From Halomonas shengliensis (GTDB taxonomy: Bacteria > Pseudomonadota > Gammaproteobacteria > Pseudomonadales > Halomonadaceae): a stretch of DNA of 64,000 nucleotides. The DNA is taken from assembly GCF_900104135.1 (NCBI RefSeq), contig NZ_FNIV01000015.1, forward strand, positions 1 through 64,000, given 5' to 3'. Every line of letters starts with the position of its first letter. The stretch's first letter is position 1. The translations under genes were made by a program, and so were the position numbers. The notes under the pieces were generated by a model. It had not been told where the DNA came from. It did not search any database and saw nothing but the letters and a program-made list of their open reading frames with translations. This document shows, piece by piece, positions 1 to 11,095 of the stretch.

Positions 1-107
1 CGAGCCTCCTGAAGGGCCCAGCGAGACCAGCTGGTTGATAGGCCGGATGTGGAAGCGCTGCAAGGCGTTGAGCTAACCGGTACTAATGGCCCGTGAGGCT
101 TGACCAT
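1..107 (+). rRNA. rrl: 23S ribosomal RNA, 3' end only (partial)
   Basis: The first ~107 bases match the 3' terminal domain of 23S rRNA, including the highly conserved GAGCTAACCGGTACTAAT segment (70-87) and the terminal GTGAGGCTTGACC region. The gene begins before the window. The end is placed by analogy to the E. coli 23S 3' end and is accurate to a few bases. A spacer of about 77 bases separates it from the 5S gene, and no tRNA is seen in that spacer. Confidence 0.95.
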
Positions 108-184
108 ATAACACCCAAGCGGTCTGTGATGACACACGGCCGGATACGCGAGACGATCTCGCCAGCATGATTCAAACCCGTTTC

Positions 185-302
185 GCCTGACGACCATAGC
201 GAGCGTGAACCACCTGATCCCATGCCGAACTCAGCAGTGAAACCGCTCAGCGCCGATGGTAGTGTGGGGTTTCCCCATGTGAGAGTAGGTCATCGTCAGG
301 CA
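185..302 (+). rRNA. rrf: 5S ribosomal RNA
   Basis: The sequence shows a typical bacterial 5S: the terminal stem pairs GCCTGACGA (185-193) with TCGTCAGGC (293-301). Between them lie the conserved CCATGCCGAACTCAG loop (221-235) and the GGTAGTGTGGGG helix. It is the last gene of the rrn operon entering from the left and is followed at once by a rho-independent terminator. Ends are accurate to one or two bases. Confidence 0.96.
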
Positions 303-313
303 CTTATACCGAG

Positions 314-347
314 AAAACCCCGAGCATTCCGATGTTAGGGGTTTTTT
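314..347 (+). terminator. rrn operon terminator 1
   Basis: AAAACCCC (314-321) pairs with GGGGTTTT (338-345) and runs into a T6 tract (342-347). It sits 12 bases after the 5S gene, the classic position for a rho-independent terminator of an rrn operon. Confidence 0.9.
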
Positions 348-412
348 CATGGCTAGCGGGAAGCCTCTTGCTTCCTGGGGCCCGTCGGTCCGGCAGCTAG
401 GCAGCTATTCAG

Positions 413-449
413 AAAAGCCCCGATCATCGTGTGATGGTCGGGGCTTTTT
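413..449 (+). terminator. rrn operon terminator 2
   Basis: A second hairpin pairs bases 413-428 with 433-448. It has an AAAAGCCCCGATC left arm, one G-U-type mismatch and a T5 tract on the right. With an A-run on the left and a T-run on the right it can work in both directions. Tandem terminators are common after rRNA operons. Confidence 0.85.
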
Positions 450-474
450 GCGTCTGGGGCTCGGTGAAGGTGGA

Positions 475-505
475 TTAGACCTTAGTCGTTATACCAAGGT
501 ATAAT
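475..505 (+). promoter_or_regulatory. Promoter with palindromic operator over the -10
   Basis: A consensus TATAAT -10 lies at 500-505. The nearest -35-like hexamer is TTAGAC at 475-480, with a long 19-base spacer. An inverted repeat, TTATACC-AA-GGTATAA (489-504), covers the spacer end and the -10, so a bound repressor or a MerR-type activator would control the promoter directly. Transcription would start near 512, about 29 bases before the small gene at 541. Confidence 0.55.
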
Positions 506-540
506 GCGTGAATCTTCCATAGTCCACAGAGGGCCCTGCC

Positions 541-702
541 ATGACCCCGTCGGTCGAGACCTATCCCACCATCTGGGACCGCTCCGGTACCTCGCGCGTC
601 ATCGTCCGTCCGTTGCTGCGTCGCCTGTGGCGGGGGATGATCCGCCTCGCGGAGGCCCAGTGCGCGGCCCATGAGCGCCGCGGCTTCCTGCCTTACAGCT
701 GA
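541..702 (+). CDS. Small basic protein of unknown function (53 aa)
   Basis: A 53-residue reading frame starts at ATG 541, seven bases after a GAGGG ribosome-binding site (529-533), and ends in TGA at 700-702. It sits behind a consensus -10 with a palindromic operator and ahead of two hairpins (709-729 and 743-775), so it looks like a complete one-gene transcription unit. The protein has an acidic/aromatic N-terminus (ETYPTIWDRSG) and a basic middle (VRPLLRRLWRGMIRLAEAQ) that could form an amphipathic helix. It has no signal peptide. It loosely recalls small DUF1127-type arginine-rich proteins, but no family signature is present. I do not recognise it. Coding status rests on context rather than homology. 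Confidence 0.5.
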   Translation: MTPSVETYPTIWDRSGTSRVIVRPLLRRLWRGMIRLAEAQCAAHERRGFLPYS

Positions 703-708
703 TCACCT

Positions 709-775
709 GACGGCCGCCCAGCGGCCGTCGATGGGCCACACAGAAGAAGCCCGGGCCGATGGCCCGGGCTTCTTC
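709..775. terminator. Double hairpin shared by the small gene and gdhA
   Basis: GACGGCCGC (709-717) pairs perfectly with 721-729. A second, stronger 15-bp perfect stem pairs GAAGAAGCCCGGGCC (743-757) with 761-775 around a GAT loop. The two flanking genes converge here, and the second stem has A-rich/T-rich flanks on each side, so it can end transcripts from either strand. Confidence 0.8.
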
Positions 776-807
776 GTGATGCGCCAGAGGCTGGCGATAA
801 CCAGGTA

Positions 808-2515
<1,708 letters not shown>

Positions 2516-3595
2516 ATGGAGACGACGATGATCTATCCCGCAGAGCTGCTCTGTTACTGCCGACCCGGCTTCGAGGCCGACCTGGCGGCCGAGCTTGCCG
2601 ACAAGGCCGCCGCGGCGGGCTGGCAGGGCGAGGCCTGCTTCGACGGGGGGGCGGGTTTCGTGCGCTTTCGCCTGCCCGAGGGCGAGACGGCCAATGCCCT
2701 GCATCGGGCGCTGCCCCTGGCCGGGCTGGTCTTCGCCCGCCAGAGCCTGGTGGCCCTGCCGCCGCTGACGCTCTCCCGCGATGACCGCCTGACGGCGATC
2801 GTCGACCAGGTGGTGGCGAGTGGCTGGAGCTTCGAGAGCCTGTGGCAGGAGACGCCGGATACCAACGACGGCAAGGCGCTAGCGGGGTTGGCCAGGGCGC
2901 TGGAGCGTCCGCTGACCTCTCTGCTGAAGAAGCGCAAGGCGCTGCGTCGCAAGGCCGGCGGCCGTCGTCTGCACCTGCTGTGGAGCGCGGGGGATCGCGT
3001 CCAGCTGGGCATGAGCTTTCCCGGTAACCGCAGCGAGCTGCCGGGCGGCATTCGCCGGTTGCGCTTCCCGCATGCGGCCCCCAGTCGCTCCACGCTCAAG
3101 CTGGAGGAGGCGTGGCACGAGTTCGTGCCCCGTGAGGCGTGGGGCGAGCGGCTGGGCGAGGGCATGCAGGCCGCGGATCTGGGGGCGGCCCCGGGCGGCT
3201 GGACCTGGCAGCTGGTGCAGCGTGGCATGCACGTCTATGCCATCGACAACGGCCCCATGGACAAGGCCCTGATGGCCAGCGGCCAGGTGGAGCACCTGCG
3301 CGAGGATGGCTTCACCTGGGAGCCCCCCTACCGCCTCGACTGGCTGGTCTGTGACATCGTCGACAAGCCCTCGCGGGTCGAGGCGATGGTGGAGCGCTGG
3401 CTGGTGCGGCGTTGGTGCCGGGAGGCGGTATTCAACCTCAAACTGCCGATGAAGCGCCGCTGGCCCGAGGTGGCATCCTGCCTCGAGCGCCTCGCGTCGG
3501 CCCTGGAGGCGGCCGGAGTCCCCGCCGAGATCGCCTGCCGTCACCTCTACCATGACCGCGAGGAGGTCACGGTCCACGTACGCCTCACCGAGTGA
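2516..3595 (+). CDS. rlmM: 23S rRNA (cytidine2498-2'-O)-methyltransferase
   Basis: RlmM methylates the ribose 2'-OH of C2498 in 23S rRNA using S-adenosylmethionine. The ~359-residue product matches E. coli RlmM along its length: LCYCRPGFEADLAAELADKA near the N-terminus (THUMP-like domain), the FPHAAPSRSTLKLEEAWHEF linker, then a Rossmann methyltransferase with DLGAAPGGWTWQLV as the SAM motif, MDKALMASGQVEHLREDGF and NLKLPMKRRWPEV, and a C-terminal LYHDREEVTVHVR. ATG 2516 follows AGGAGGG (2497-2503) by 12 bases. ATG 2528 is an equally family-like start four codons later, and a longer frame from 2402 lacks similarity. It ends 9 bases before the convergent monooxygenase-like gene. Confidence 0.95.
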   Translation: METTMIYPAELLCYCRPGFEADLAAELADKAAAAGWQGEACFDGGAGFVRFRLPEGETANALHRALPLAGLVFARQSLVALPPLTLSRDDRLTAIVDQVVASGWSFESLWQETPDTNDGKALAGLARALERPLTSLLKKRKALRRKAGGRRLHLLWSAGDRVQLGMSFPGNRSELPGGIRRLRFPHAAPSRSTLKLEEAWHEFVPREAWGERLGEGMQAADLGAAPGGWTWQLVQRGMHVYAIDNGPMDKALMASGQVEHLREDGFTWEPPYRLDWLVCDIVDKPSRVEAMVERWLVRRWCREAVFNLKLPMKRRWPEVASCLERLASALEAAGVPAEIACRHLYHDREEVTVHVRLTE

Positions 3596-3604
3596 GGGGC
3601 CGGT

Positions 3605-3895
3605 TCAGTGGGAGGCGGGCTCGTAGATGCGGATCCGCTCCTCCTCGGTGAGCAGCGGCATCAGCTGCTGCATCACCCGGGCGCGAGTCTCGCTGGTGTA
3701 CCATTCCTTCCAGGCGCGCAGGTCGCGCCACTTGGTGATCATCAGCCGGCGGTCGCTGTGCCCCAGCTCCACGAGGCTCTCGCCGCCGACGAAGCCGCGG
3801 GCCCCCAGCGACTCGCGCATGGCCTCGCGGGCGGCTTGCTCGTACTCCTCCTCGAGGCCGGGCATGATGCGGCGTTCGATAATGATCTTGATCAT
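3605..3895 (-). CDS. ABM-domain (antibiotic biosynthesis monooxygenase-like) protein
   Basis: This is a 96-residue single-domain protein of the dimeric alpha-beta ABM fold. It begins MIKIIIERRIMPGLEEEYEQ, has the typical GARGFVGGESLV and MITKWRDLRAWKEWYTSETR segments, and ends in a short helix. Such proteins include cofactor-free monooxygenases, heme-degrading enzymes and many stress-response members without a known substrate, so the exact reaction is not predictable. The start at 3895 follows a GGAG site; an in-frame extension to 3991 overlaps the tusA start and lacks similarity. It diverges from tusA and may share its promoter region. Confidence 0.8.
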   Translation of the reverse strand: MIKIIIERRIMPGLEEEYEQAAREAMRESLGARGFVGGESLVELGHSDRRLMITKWRDLRAWKEWYTSETRARVMQQLMPLLTEEERIRIYEPASH

Positions 3896-3950
3896 CTGAC
3901 TGGCTCCGACTGATTTCCTTGCAACCTTCTCTGCAACCACGAGGCCCACG

Positions 3951-4190
3951 ATGGCGGAGACACCCGACTTCACTGCCGAGCTCGACACCACCGGGCTCTA
4001 CTGCCCCGAGCCGATCATGCTGATGCACAACAAGGTCCGCGACATGCAACCGGGCGAGGTGCTCAAGGTGATCGCCAGCGACCCGGCGACCACCCGCGAT
4101 GTGCCCAAGTTCTGTCATTTCCTGGGACACGAGCTGATCGATCAGCAGGAGCGCGGGGACAGCTACCTCTACTTTATCCGTTTGGGCTAA
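3951..4190 (+). CDS. tusA: Sulfurtransferase TusA family protein
   Basis: TusA passes a persulfide sulfur from a cysteine desulfurase to acceptors such as TusBCD in tRNA 2-thiouridine synthesis, and also to other sulfur pathways. The 79-residue product has the full family pattern: the [15 protein letters not shown] motif with the acceptor Cys18 in a CPEP box, then [21 protein letters not shown] and a C-terminal YLYFIRLG strand. Length is typical. It is a single gene reading toward the convergent gene at 4212, with the ABM gene divergent upstream. tusBCD are not in the window. Confidence 0.93.
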   Translation: MAETPDFTAELDTTGLYCPEPIMLMHNKVRDMQPGEVLKVIASDPATTRDVPKFCHFLGHELIDQQERGDSYLYFIRLG

Positions 4191-4211
4191 TCCTGTCCCC
4201 AACGCCCCGGC

Positions 4212-4916
4212 TCACGGTCGGGCGTCGTCGGGCATCACCATCAGCGCCAGCGCCTCCAGGGTGGCGGGGTCCTCGCGGCGGATGCGGTTGGCGATCTGGC
4301 GCTGGAAGAAGTAGACCACGCGGTGACGGCTGTGGCCGGGGTAGAGGCAGGGGTCGCCGAGCAGGATCGGCGTCTCCTCCACGCGCCGCTCGTCGGCCAG
4401 CAGGGCCTCGACGCTGCCGTCGCTGTAGAGGCGCCAGCCGAACACCTGCTTGAGCTGCCAGGGCGCGTCGCCGTCGTCCATGCACAGGGCGTGGGTGCCC
4501 TGGGTCTCGGGGAGCTGCTGGATCAGGGTGACCTGGTCGGTCTCCTCGTAGTCGAAGTAGGCGGCGGCATGCTCGAGCTCCATCAGCTTGTGCTCCGGCG
4601 CCGTCTCGAAGAGCTCCTCGGTCTCGGGGTCGCGGTAGCCGACGAAGCGGCCATGCTCGTCATCGTCGAGCCGCTGGCAGGGCGTCAGGGTCTCCATCCA
4701 GGGCACCAGGCCCACCACCTCGCCATCCTCGCGCAGGCCCCAGGCCAGCAGCGGCATGCCGTAGAGGGTGTCGGGGCTGCCACCGAGGCGGTACACCATC
4801 TCGAGGCCGTCGAGTTCCGGGGCCAGCCGGATCAGGCGACGCCTGGCCTGCTGACGCTGGCGCCTGGCTTCCAGGTCGATGACCCGGGCGGGGCGGGGTG
4901 ACATCGGGATTCCCAT
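4212..4916 (-). CDS. Conserved hypothetical protein (234 aa)
   Basis: The 234-residue product has no signal peptide or membrane segment. It starts with a basic helix (IDLEARRQRQQARRRLIRLA), followed by an acidic mixed alpha/beta body. It looks like a soluble cytoplasmic protein. The segment SDGSVEALLADERRVEETP followed by ILLGDPCLYPGHSRHRVVYF resembles a ligand-binding beta sheet, but I do not recognise the family. ATG 4916 is preceded by a GGAGGGAC ribosome-binding site, which favours it over the ATG four codons later. It lies between convergent tusA and the co-directional DUF3080 gene, with 118 bases separating it from the latter. Confidence 0.7.
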   Translation of the reverse strand: MGIPMSPRPARVIDLEARRQRQQARRRLIRLAPELDGLEMVYRLGGSPDTLYGMPLLAWGLREDGEVVGLVPWMETLTPCQRLDDDEHGRFVGYRDPETEELFETAPEHKLMELEHAAAYFDYEETDQVTLIQQLPETQGTHALCMDDGDAPWQLKQVFGWRLYSDGSVEALLADERRVEETPILLGDPCLYPGHSRHRVVYFFQRQIANRIRREDPATLEALALMVMPDDARP

Positions 4917-5034
4917 GGTGTCCCTCCACGTGCTGCTTGATCACGGGACCGAACCGGGCGGCAGGCTCCCCGGGTCGGCGCGGAAGCGCTCTGCGTCACT
5001 CAGGCACCACCAATAGCATAGACCCACCCCGAGG

Positions 5035-6126
5035 TTAAGCCCCGCTCCGGCGGGCAGAGGGGGCCGCGGTGGTTCGGCAGCGCTCGGCGAGGGCTCGGCG
5101 GCGTTCGCGGTGCGTAGCCAGCGCGCGGCGGAAGGCGGGCAGGGGGGCCTCGGCATGCTCCCGCGATAGCCACTCTCGCTGGTAGGCCGCCACCGCCGGT
5201 GGCGGCGTCTCCAGAGTCGTGAAGAGCGGGCCCAGGTCCGTAAGCCAGGTCTCGGCGGCGCTCTCCAGTCGCACCAGCCAGTCGGCGAGCGCCGGGCCGG
5301 CCGCGGCCTGTTCGAGCGGGGCGCGAAAGCCCCCGGTCGGGCAGGAGGCCTCTTCGGCCAGGCGCGTCTCCAGCAGGGCGGTGGCCTCCGCCAGGCGTCG
5401 CTCGGCCAGCACCAGGGTCCGCAGCAGCTCCGCCGTGTAGGGGCGCTCCCGCAGCGCCTGGAGATGGCCCTCCAGCGCCTCGGGGTCGGGGTGCGACAGT
5501 TGCGGATCGAAGGGCGCCAGGCTGAGGCGTCGCAGGTAGGCCAGGGCCTCCCGCTGCGCCGGAGGCGGCGCCAGCGCATCCGCTGGCAGCGGCGAGCTCA
5601 CCCGCGAGAAGCTGTCGGCCCACTCCTCGGAGGCGAACAGGCCATTCCAGGTGGCGGCGGGTAGCTGCTCGCGCTTGGTCGCCGCGAGTCGCTTGAGGCG
5701 CGCCAGGTCCGCTTCTGCGAGGCGCTCTGCCACCTCGCCGTCGAGGCAGCTCTCCAGGCGCTCGAGCAGGGTGAGCTCGTAGCGCCAGCGCTCGCTGGCC
5801 GGCGCCACCCGGCCTAGGGTGCTGTTGCGTTCGGCCACCAGGGTGGTGATATGGCACTCGCGCAGGGCGTAGACGTCGAGCAGCCCCTCGCGAACCTCGG
5901 GGATCGCCACCCGGCGCTCGCGAAGCTCGGGGAAGGCGCCGATGTTGTCGGGCGCGGCGGGCTCGGGAGGCGGCCGCTCGAGGCGCTCGGCGAGCTCCTG
6001 CTGGTAGTCGCGCAGCAACGCCTCGCCGGCGTCCTCCGCGCAGCCACCAAGCCCCAGGGTCGCCAGGGCGAGCAGCGGCGCGGCCAGACGCCGCGGGTCA
6101 GGGAGAGTACGCATCGTGGGTGCCAT
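5035..6126 (-). CDS. DUF3080 family lipoprotein
   Basis: The protein has a lipoprotein signal: a short basic start, the hydrophobic LAAPLLALATLGLGGC and a lipobox cysteine about 28 residues in, so it is predicted to be lipid-anchored in the envelope. The rest is a helical, Glu/Arg/Ala-rich periplasmic domain with PDNIGAFPELRERRVAIPEV and LDVYALRECHITTLVAERNS, which fit the DUF3080 family of Pseudomonas and Halomonas. Its function is unknown. Starts at 6126 or 6114 are both possible; the second gives a cleaner signal peptide. The 5' end overlaps the 3' end of the MATE exporter gene, so the two are translationally coupled. Confidence 0.8.
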   Translation of the reverse strand: MAPTMRTLPDPRRLAAPLLALATLGLGGCAEDAGEALLRDYQQELAERLERPPPEPAAPDNIGAFPELRERRVAIPEVREGLLDVYALRECHITTLVAERNSTLGRVAPASERWRYELTLLERLESCLDGEVAERLAEADLARLKRLAATKREQLPAATWNGLFASEEWADSFSRVSSPLPADALAPPPAQREALAYLRRLSLAPFDPQLSHPDPEALEGHLQALRERPYTAELLRTLVLAERRLAEATALLETRLAEEASCPTGGFRAPLEQAAAGPALADWLVRLESAAETWLTDLGPLFTTLETPPPAVAAYQREWLSREHAEAPLPAFRRALATHRERRRALAERCRTTAAPSARRSGA

Positions 6127-7585
6127 GGGTCACCGCCTTGGCGATTCGTCGTAGTCGTTCGCCGAGCATCAGCGCCGCGGCGGTCAGCCCGGCGATCAGC
6201 CCGATCCAGTAGCCCTGGACCCCCAGCGGCCCGCTCAGCCCGGGGACACCGCGGGTGCCCAGCCAGTGGCCGCCGGCCATGCCGATCAGCCAGTAGGAGG
6301 CCAGGGTGATCAGCATGATGATACGCGTGTCCTTGTAGCCGCGCAGGGCGCCGGCCAGGTTGACCTGCAGCGAGTCCGAGACCTGGTAGCACATCGCCAG
6401 CACCACCAGCGACAGCGCCAGGCGCGCCACCTCGGCATCGTTGGTGTAGAGCGCGATCACCGGCTGCGCCGTGACGTGCAGCAGCAGGCCGTTGAGCAGG
6501 GCGATGGCCAGGCTCACGGCGATGCCGTGCCAGGCTACCCGCCGGGCGTGGCCCGGCCGGCCCTGGCCGAGCACGTTGCCCACGCGCACCGTCAGCGCCA
6601 TGCTCAGCGAGAGCGGCAGCATGAAGAGGATCGAGGTGTAGTTGAGCGCCACCTGGTGGGCGGCCACGGTGACCTCGCCGAGGCTGGCGATGAACAGCGC
6701 GATCAGTGTGAAGAGGGTGACCTCGACGAAGATCGCCACGCCGATGGGCACCCCCACGTGGAGCAGCTCGCCGATCGCGCGCCGGCGGGGAGGGGTGGGG
6801 GAGTGCCACAGCCGCACCTCGCCGTAGGCACGGGAGCGGCGCGTGTAGAGCGCCATGGCCAGGCACATGCTCCACAGCGACAGCGCCGTGGCGATGCCGC
6901 AGCCCAGCGCCCCCAGCGCCGGCAGGTCGAGTAGCCAGCCCGGCAGCCGGTCGCCCGCCAGGTCGCCGAGCCCCTCGCCGCCGTAGATCAGCACGAAGTT
7001 GCTGGGCACGTTGACGGCCAGCCCCACCAGGCTGATCCACAGCGAGGGGCGGGTGTGGTTCATGCCGTCGGAGAAGGCGCGCAGCGCCTGGAACAGCGCC
7101 GCGCCGGGCATGCCGAAGGCCACCGCCGCCAGGTAGGCGCGGGAGCGCTCGGCCACCGCCGCGGGCACCTCCATCAGGGTGAGGATGGGGCCCACCGCGA
7201 ACCACAGCAGGGCGGCGGCCAGCACGCCCAGCGCCAGGGCGATCCACAGCCCCTGGTGCACGGCGGGGCGGATCTTGGCGGTGCGGCGCCCGCCCAGCAG
7301 CTGGGCGACCACGGGGGTGAGGCCCATCAGGGTGCCGGTCATGAACAGCATCAGCGGCAGCCACAGGCTCGAGCCCACCGAGACCGCCGCGAGGTCGGTG
7401 GCGCCCAGGCGGCCGGTCATCATGATGTCGGCCACGCTCATGCCCGCCTGGGCCAGCTGGGCACCGCAGATGGGCAGCGCCAGCAGCAGCAGCGGTCGGG
7501 TCTCGCGGCGGGTGGTGTCGAGCAGGGTGGCGAGCAGGCGGCTCAAGTCGTGCGCTCCATGCAGACGGGTCGGCGGGAGGCCCAT
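6098..7585 (-). CDS. norM: MATE family efflux transporter (NorM-like)
   Basis: This is a cation-coupled multidrug exporter of the inner membrane. The ~495-residue product has about twelve hydrophobic segments and MATE signatures: PICGAQLAQAGMSVADIMM and MTGRLGATDLAAVSVG early, GLTPVVAQLLGGRR, then AHQVALNYTSILFMLPLSL and MALTVRVGNVLGQGR at the start of the second half. ATG 7585 lacks a good ribosome-binding site. A TTG at 7546, eight bases after GGAG, is a realistic alternative start giving 482 residues. The downstream DUF3080 lipoprotein gene overlaps its end. Substrates cannot be read from sequence; NorM proteins export cationic drugs and dyes. Confidence 0.93.
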   Translation of the reverse strand: MGLPPTRLHGAHDLSRLLATLLDTTRRETRPLLLLALPICGAQLAQAGMSVADIMMTGRLGATDLAAVSVGSSLWLPLMLFMTGTLMGLTPVVAQLLGGRRTAKIRPAVHQGLWIALALGVLAAALLWFAVGPILTLMEVPAAVAERSRAYLAAVAFGMPGAALFQALRAFSDGMNHTRPSLWISLVGLAVNVPSNFVLIYGGEGLGDLAGDRLPGWLLDLPALGALGCGIATALSLWSMCLAMALYTRRSRAYGEVRLWHSPTPPRRRAIGELLHVGVPIGVAIFVEVTLFTLIALFIASLGEVTVAAHQVALNYTSILFMLPLSLSMALTVRVGNVLGQGRPGHARRVAWHGIAVSLAIALLNGLLLHVTAQPVIALYTNDAEVARLALSLVVLAMCYQVSDSLQVNLAGALRGYKDTRIIMLITLASYWLIGMAGGHWLGTRGVPGLSGPLGVQGYWIGLIAGLTAAALMLGERLRRIAKAVTHGTHDAYSP

Positions 7586-7676
7586 GCTAGCAAGTCGGCC
7601 CGCTTTCCGCCCGCGTCGCGCCCGGGTATACTGCCGCCCCGTTCCCCTTCAGCCCTTTTCCGATCAAGGAGGTCGC

Positions 7677-8234
7677 GTGTCGCACCGCCTCGAGGAGATC
7701 ATCGCCCTGTTCGACGGCCTCTTCGCCGAGACCTACCACACGCGCCTGGTGCGTGGCGGCGACGAGCCGCTCTACCTGCCCGCCGATGACGCCACGCCCT
7801 TCCATCGGGTGATCTTCGCCCGCGGCTTCTTCACCAGCGCGCTGCACGAGATCAGCCACTGGTGCATCGCCGGCGCGCGGCGACGCCGGCTGGAGGACTA
7901 CGGCTACTGGTACCTGCCCGACGGTCGCGATGCCGCCCAGCAGCGCGACTTCGAGGCGGTGGAGGTGGCGCCCCAGGCGTTGGAGCTGCTGTTCTCGCGG
8001 GCCTGCGGGCTGACCTTCCATGTCAGCGTCGACAACCTCGAGGGTGACGCCGAGGTCGACCGCCACGCCTTCCACGCCAGCGTCGAGGCGCGGGCTGCCC
8101 GCTACGAGCGCGAGGGGCTGCCGCCCCGGGCGGAGGCGATGCGCACCGCCCTGGTGGCCTACTATTCCCGCGGGGCGTCGCCTGCCGAGGCGGTGGCGGC
8201 GGGGCGAGCCTGCCTGGAGGCGGCGACGGCATGA
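7677..8234 (+). CDS. epmC: Elongation factor P hydroxylase
   Basis: EpmC hydroxylates the beta-lysyl-lysine of modified elongation factor P. The 185-residue product aligns with E. coli EpmC (YfcM) throughout: FDGLFAETYHTRLVRGGDEP, LYLPADDATPFHRVIFARGF, the metal-ligand-like LHEISHWCIAG, YGYWYLPDGRDA and a C-terminal NLEGDAEVDRHAF. The start is GTG 7677, preceded by AAGGAGG (7667-7673). A long upstream in-frame extension to 7179 runs antisense to the MATE gene and has no similarity, so it is rejected. epmA and epmB are not in the window. It stands alone, divergent from norM. Confidence 0.94.
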   Translation: MSHRLEEIIALFDGLFAETYHTRLVRGGDEPLYLPADDATPFHRVIFARGFFTSALHEISHWCIAGARRRRLEDYGYWYLPDGRDAAQQRDFEAVEVAPQALELLFSRACGLTFHVSVDNLEGDAEVDRHAFHASVEARAARYEREGLPPRAEAMRTALVAYYSRGASPAEAVAAGRACLEAATA

Positions 8235-8323
8235 AGCGTTGGCCAGCGTGAGGGGCGGGGCCTGTCGCCGGCGGCCGAGTTCGGGCTAGGGTGTAGGTCC
8301 ATTCACCGGCACAGGGAGACGCC

Positions 8324-10498
<2,175 letters not shown>

Positions 10499-10506
10499 AG
10501 GCCCCC

Positions 10507-11076
10507 TCAGTCGTCGCCGTCGTCCCCGTCCAGCAGGCGACCATCGAAGGGGGTCGCCTCCGGGGGGGCGACGTCCGGGGCGAGGCGCTGGTGCAGGTTG
10601 AGCATCACCGCCACCTCGTGCTCGGGGCGCAGCGGCTCCAGCCCCAGCTCGCCGAAAAGCTCGCCGCGGGCCCGAGACCAGTCGCCGGGAGCGAGGTCGT
10701 CATAGAGGCTCTCCGCCGGCGCCAGCTCGACGAAGGGGTCCAGGCCGTAGGTGTCGAACAGGCGTGACAGCGCCGCCTCGTCGTCGCCGACCCCGGCGGT
10801 GTAGAGGGTGGCGCTGAAGTGGTCGTTCTCCAGCTCGCGGATCACGTCCAGCGGGCTGACCCCCATGCCGTTGAGCTCCTCGAGGCTGTACTCGCCCAGC
10901 GAGATGAGCTCGTCGTCCAGCCAGTCGTCCTCGGGCTGGATCAGGGTGTGCTTGACGCGGCCGTCGGGCAGCGTCCAGGCGATCGCCAGCGGCAGGCCGC
11001 CGTCGTCGCCGGTCTCCACGGCGATGAAGCCGGGGATCGAGGTGTCGCCTGTGGGGGGCATCTCCGGGTTCCTCAT
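10507..11076 (-). CDS. Conserved hypothetical protein, possible degenerate exonuclease fold
   Basis: This is a 189-residue acidic soluble protein with no signal peptide. The opening GFIAVETGDDGGLPLAIAWT-type strand-turn-strand, followed by LPDGRVKHTLIQPEDDWLDD, resembles the start of DnaQ-like (RNase H fold) 3'-5' exonucleases, but the catalytic D-x-E is reduced to V-E, so catalysis would be doubtful. The resemblance is my own reading. It lies 19 bases after tatD on the same strand and is probably cotranscribed with it. Starts at 11076 or, with an AGGA site, 11061 are both possible. It converges on the E1 gene with only 8 bases between the stops. Confidence 0.65.
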   Translation of the reverse strand: MRNPEMPPTGDTSIPGFIAVETGDDGGLPLAIAWTLPDGRVKHTLIQPEDDWLDDELISLGEYSLEELNGMGVSPLDVIRELENDHFSATLYTAGVGDDEAALSRLFDTYGLDPFVELAPAESLYDDLAPGDWSRARGELFGELGLEPLRPEHEVAVMLNLHQRLAPDVAPPEATPFDGRLLDGDDGDD

Positions 11077-11095
11077 GGTCTCGGTCGAAGGTTTC

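Noticed and set aside
108-184. tRNA gene in the 23S-5S spacer
   Set aside because: The 77-base spacer has no T-loop or anticodon arm pattern and is not foldable as a cloverleaf by eye.
7179-7676. N-terminal extension of epmC by 166 codons
   Set aside because: It runs antisense to the MATE exporter gene, has no similarity to EpmC, and a GTG with a strong ribosome-binding site sits at the family start position.
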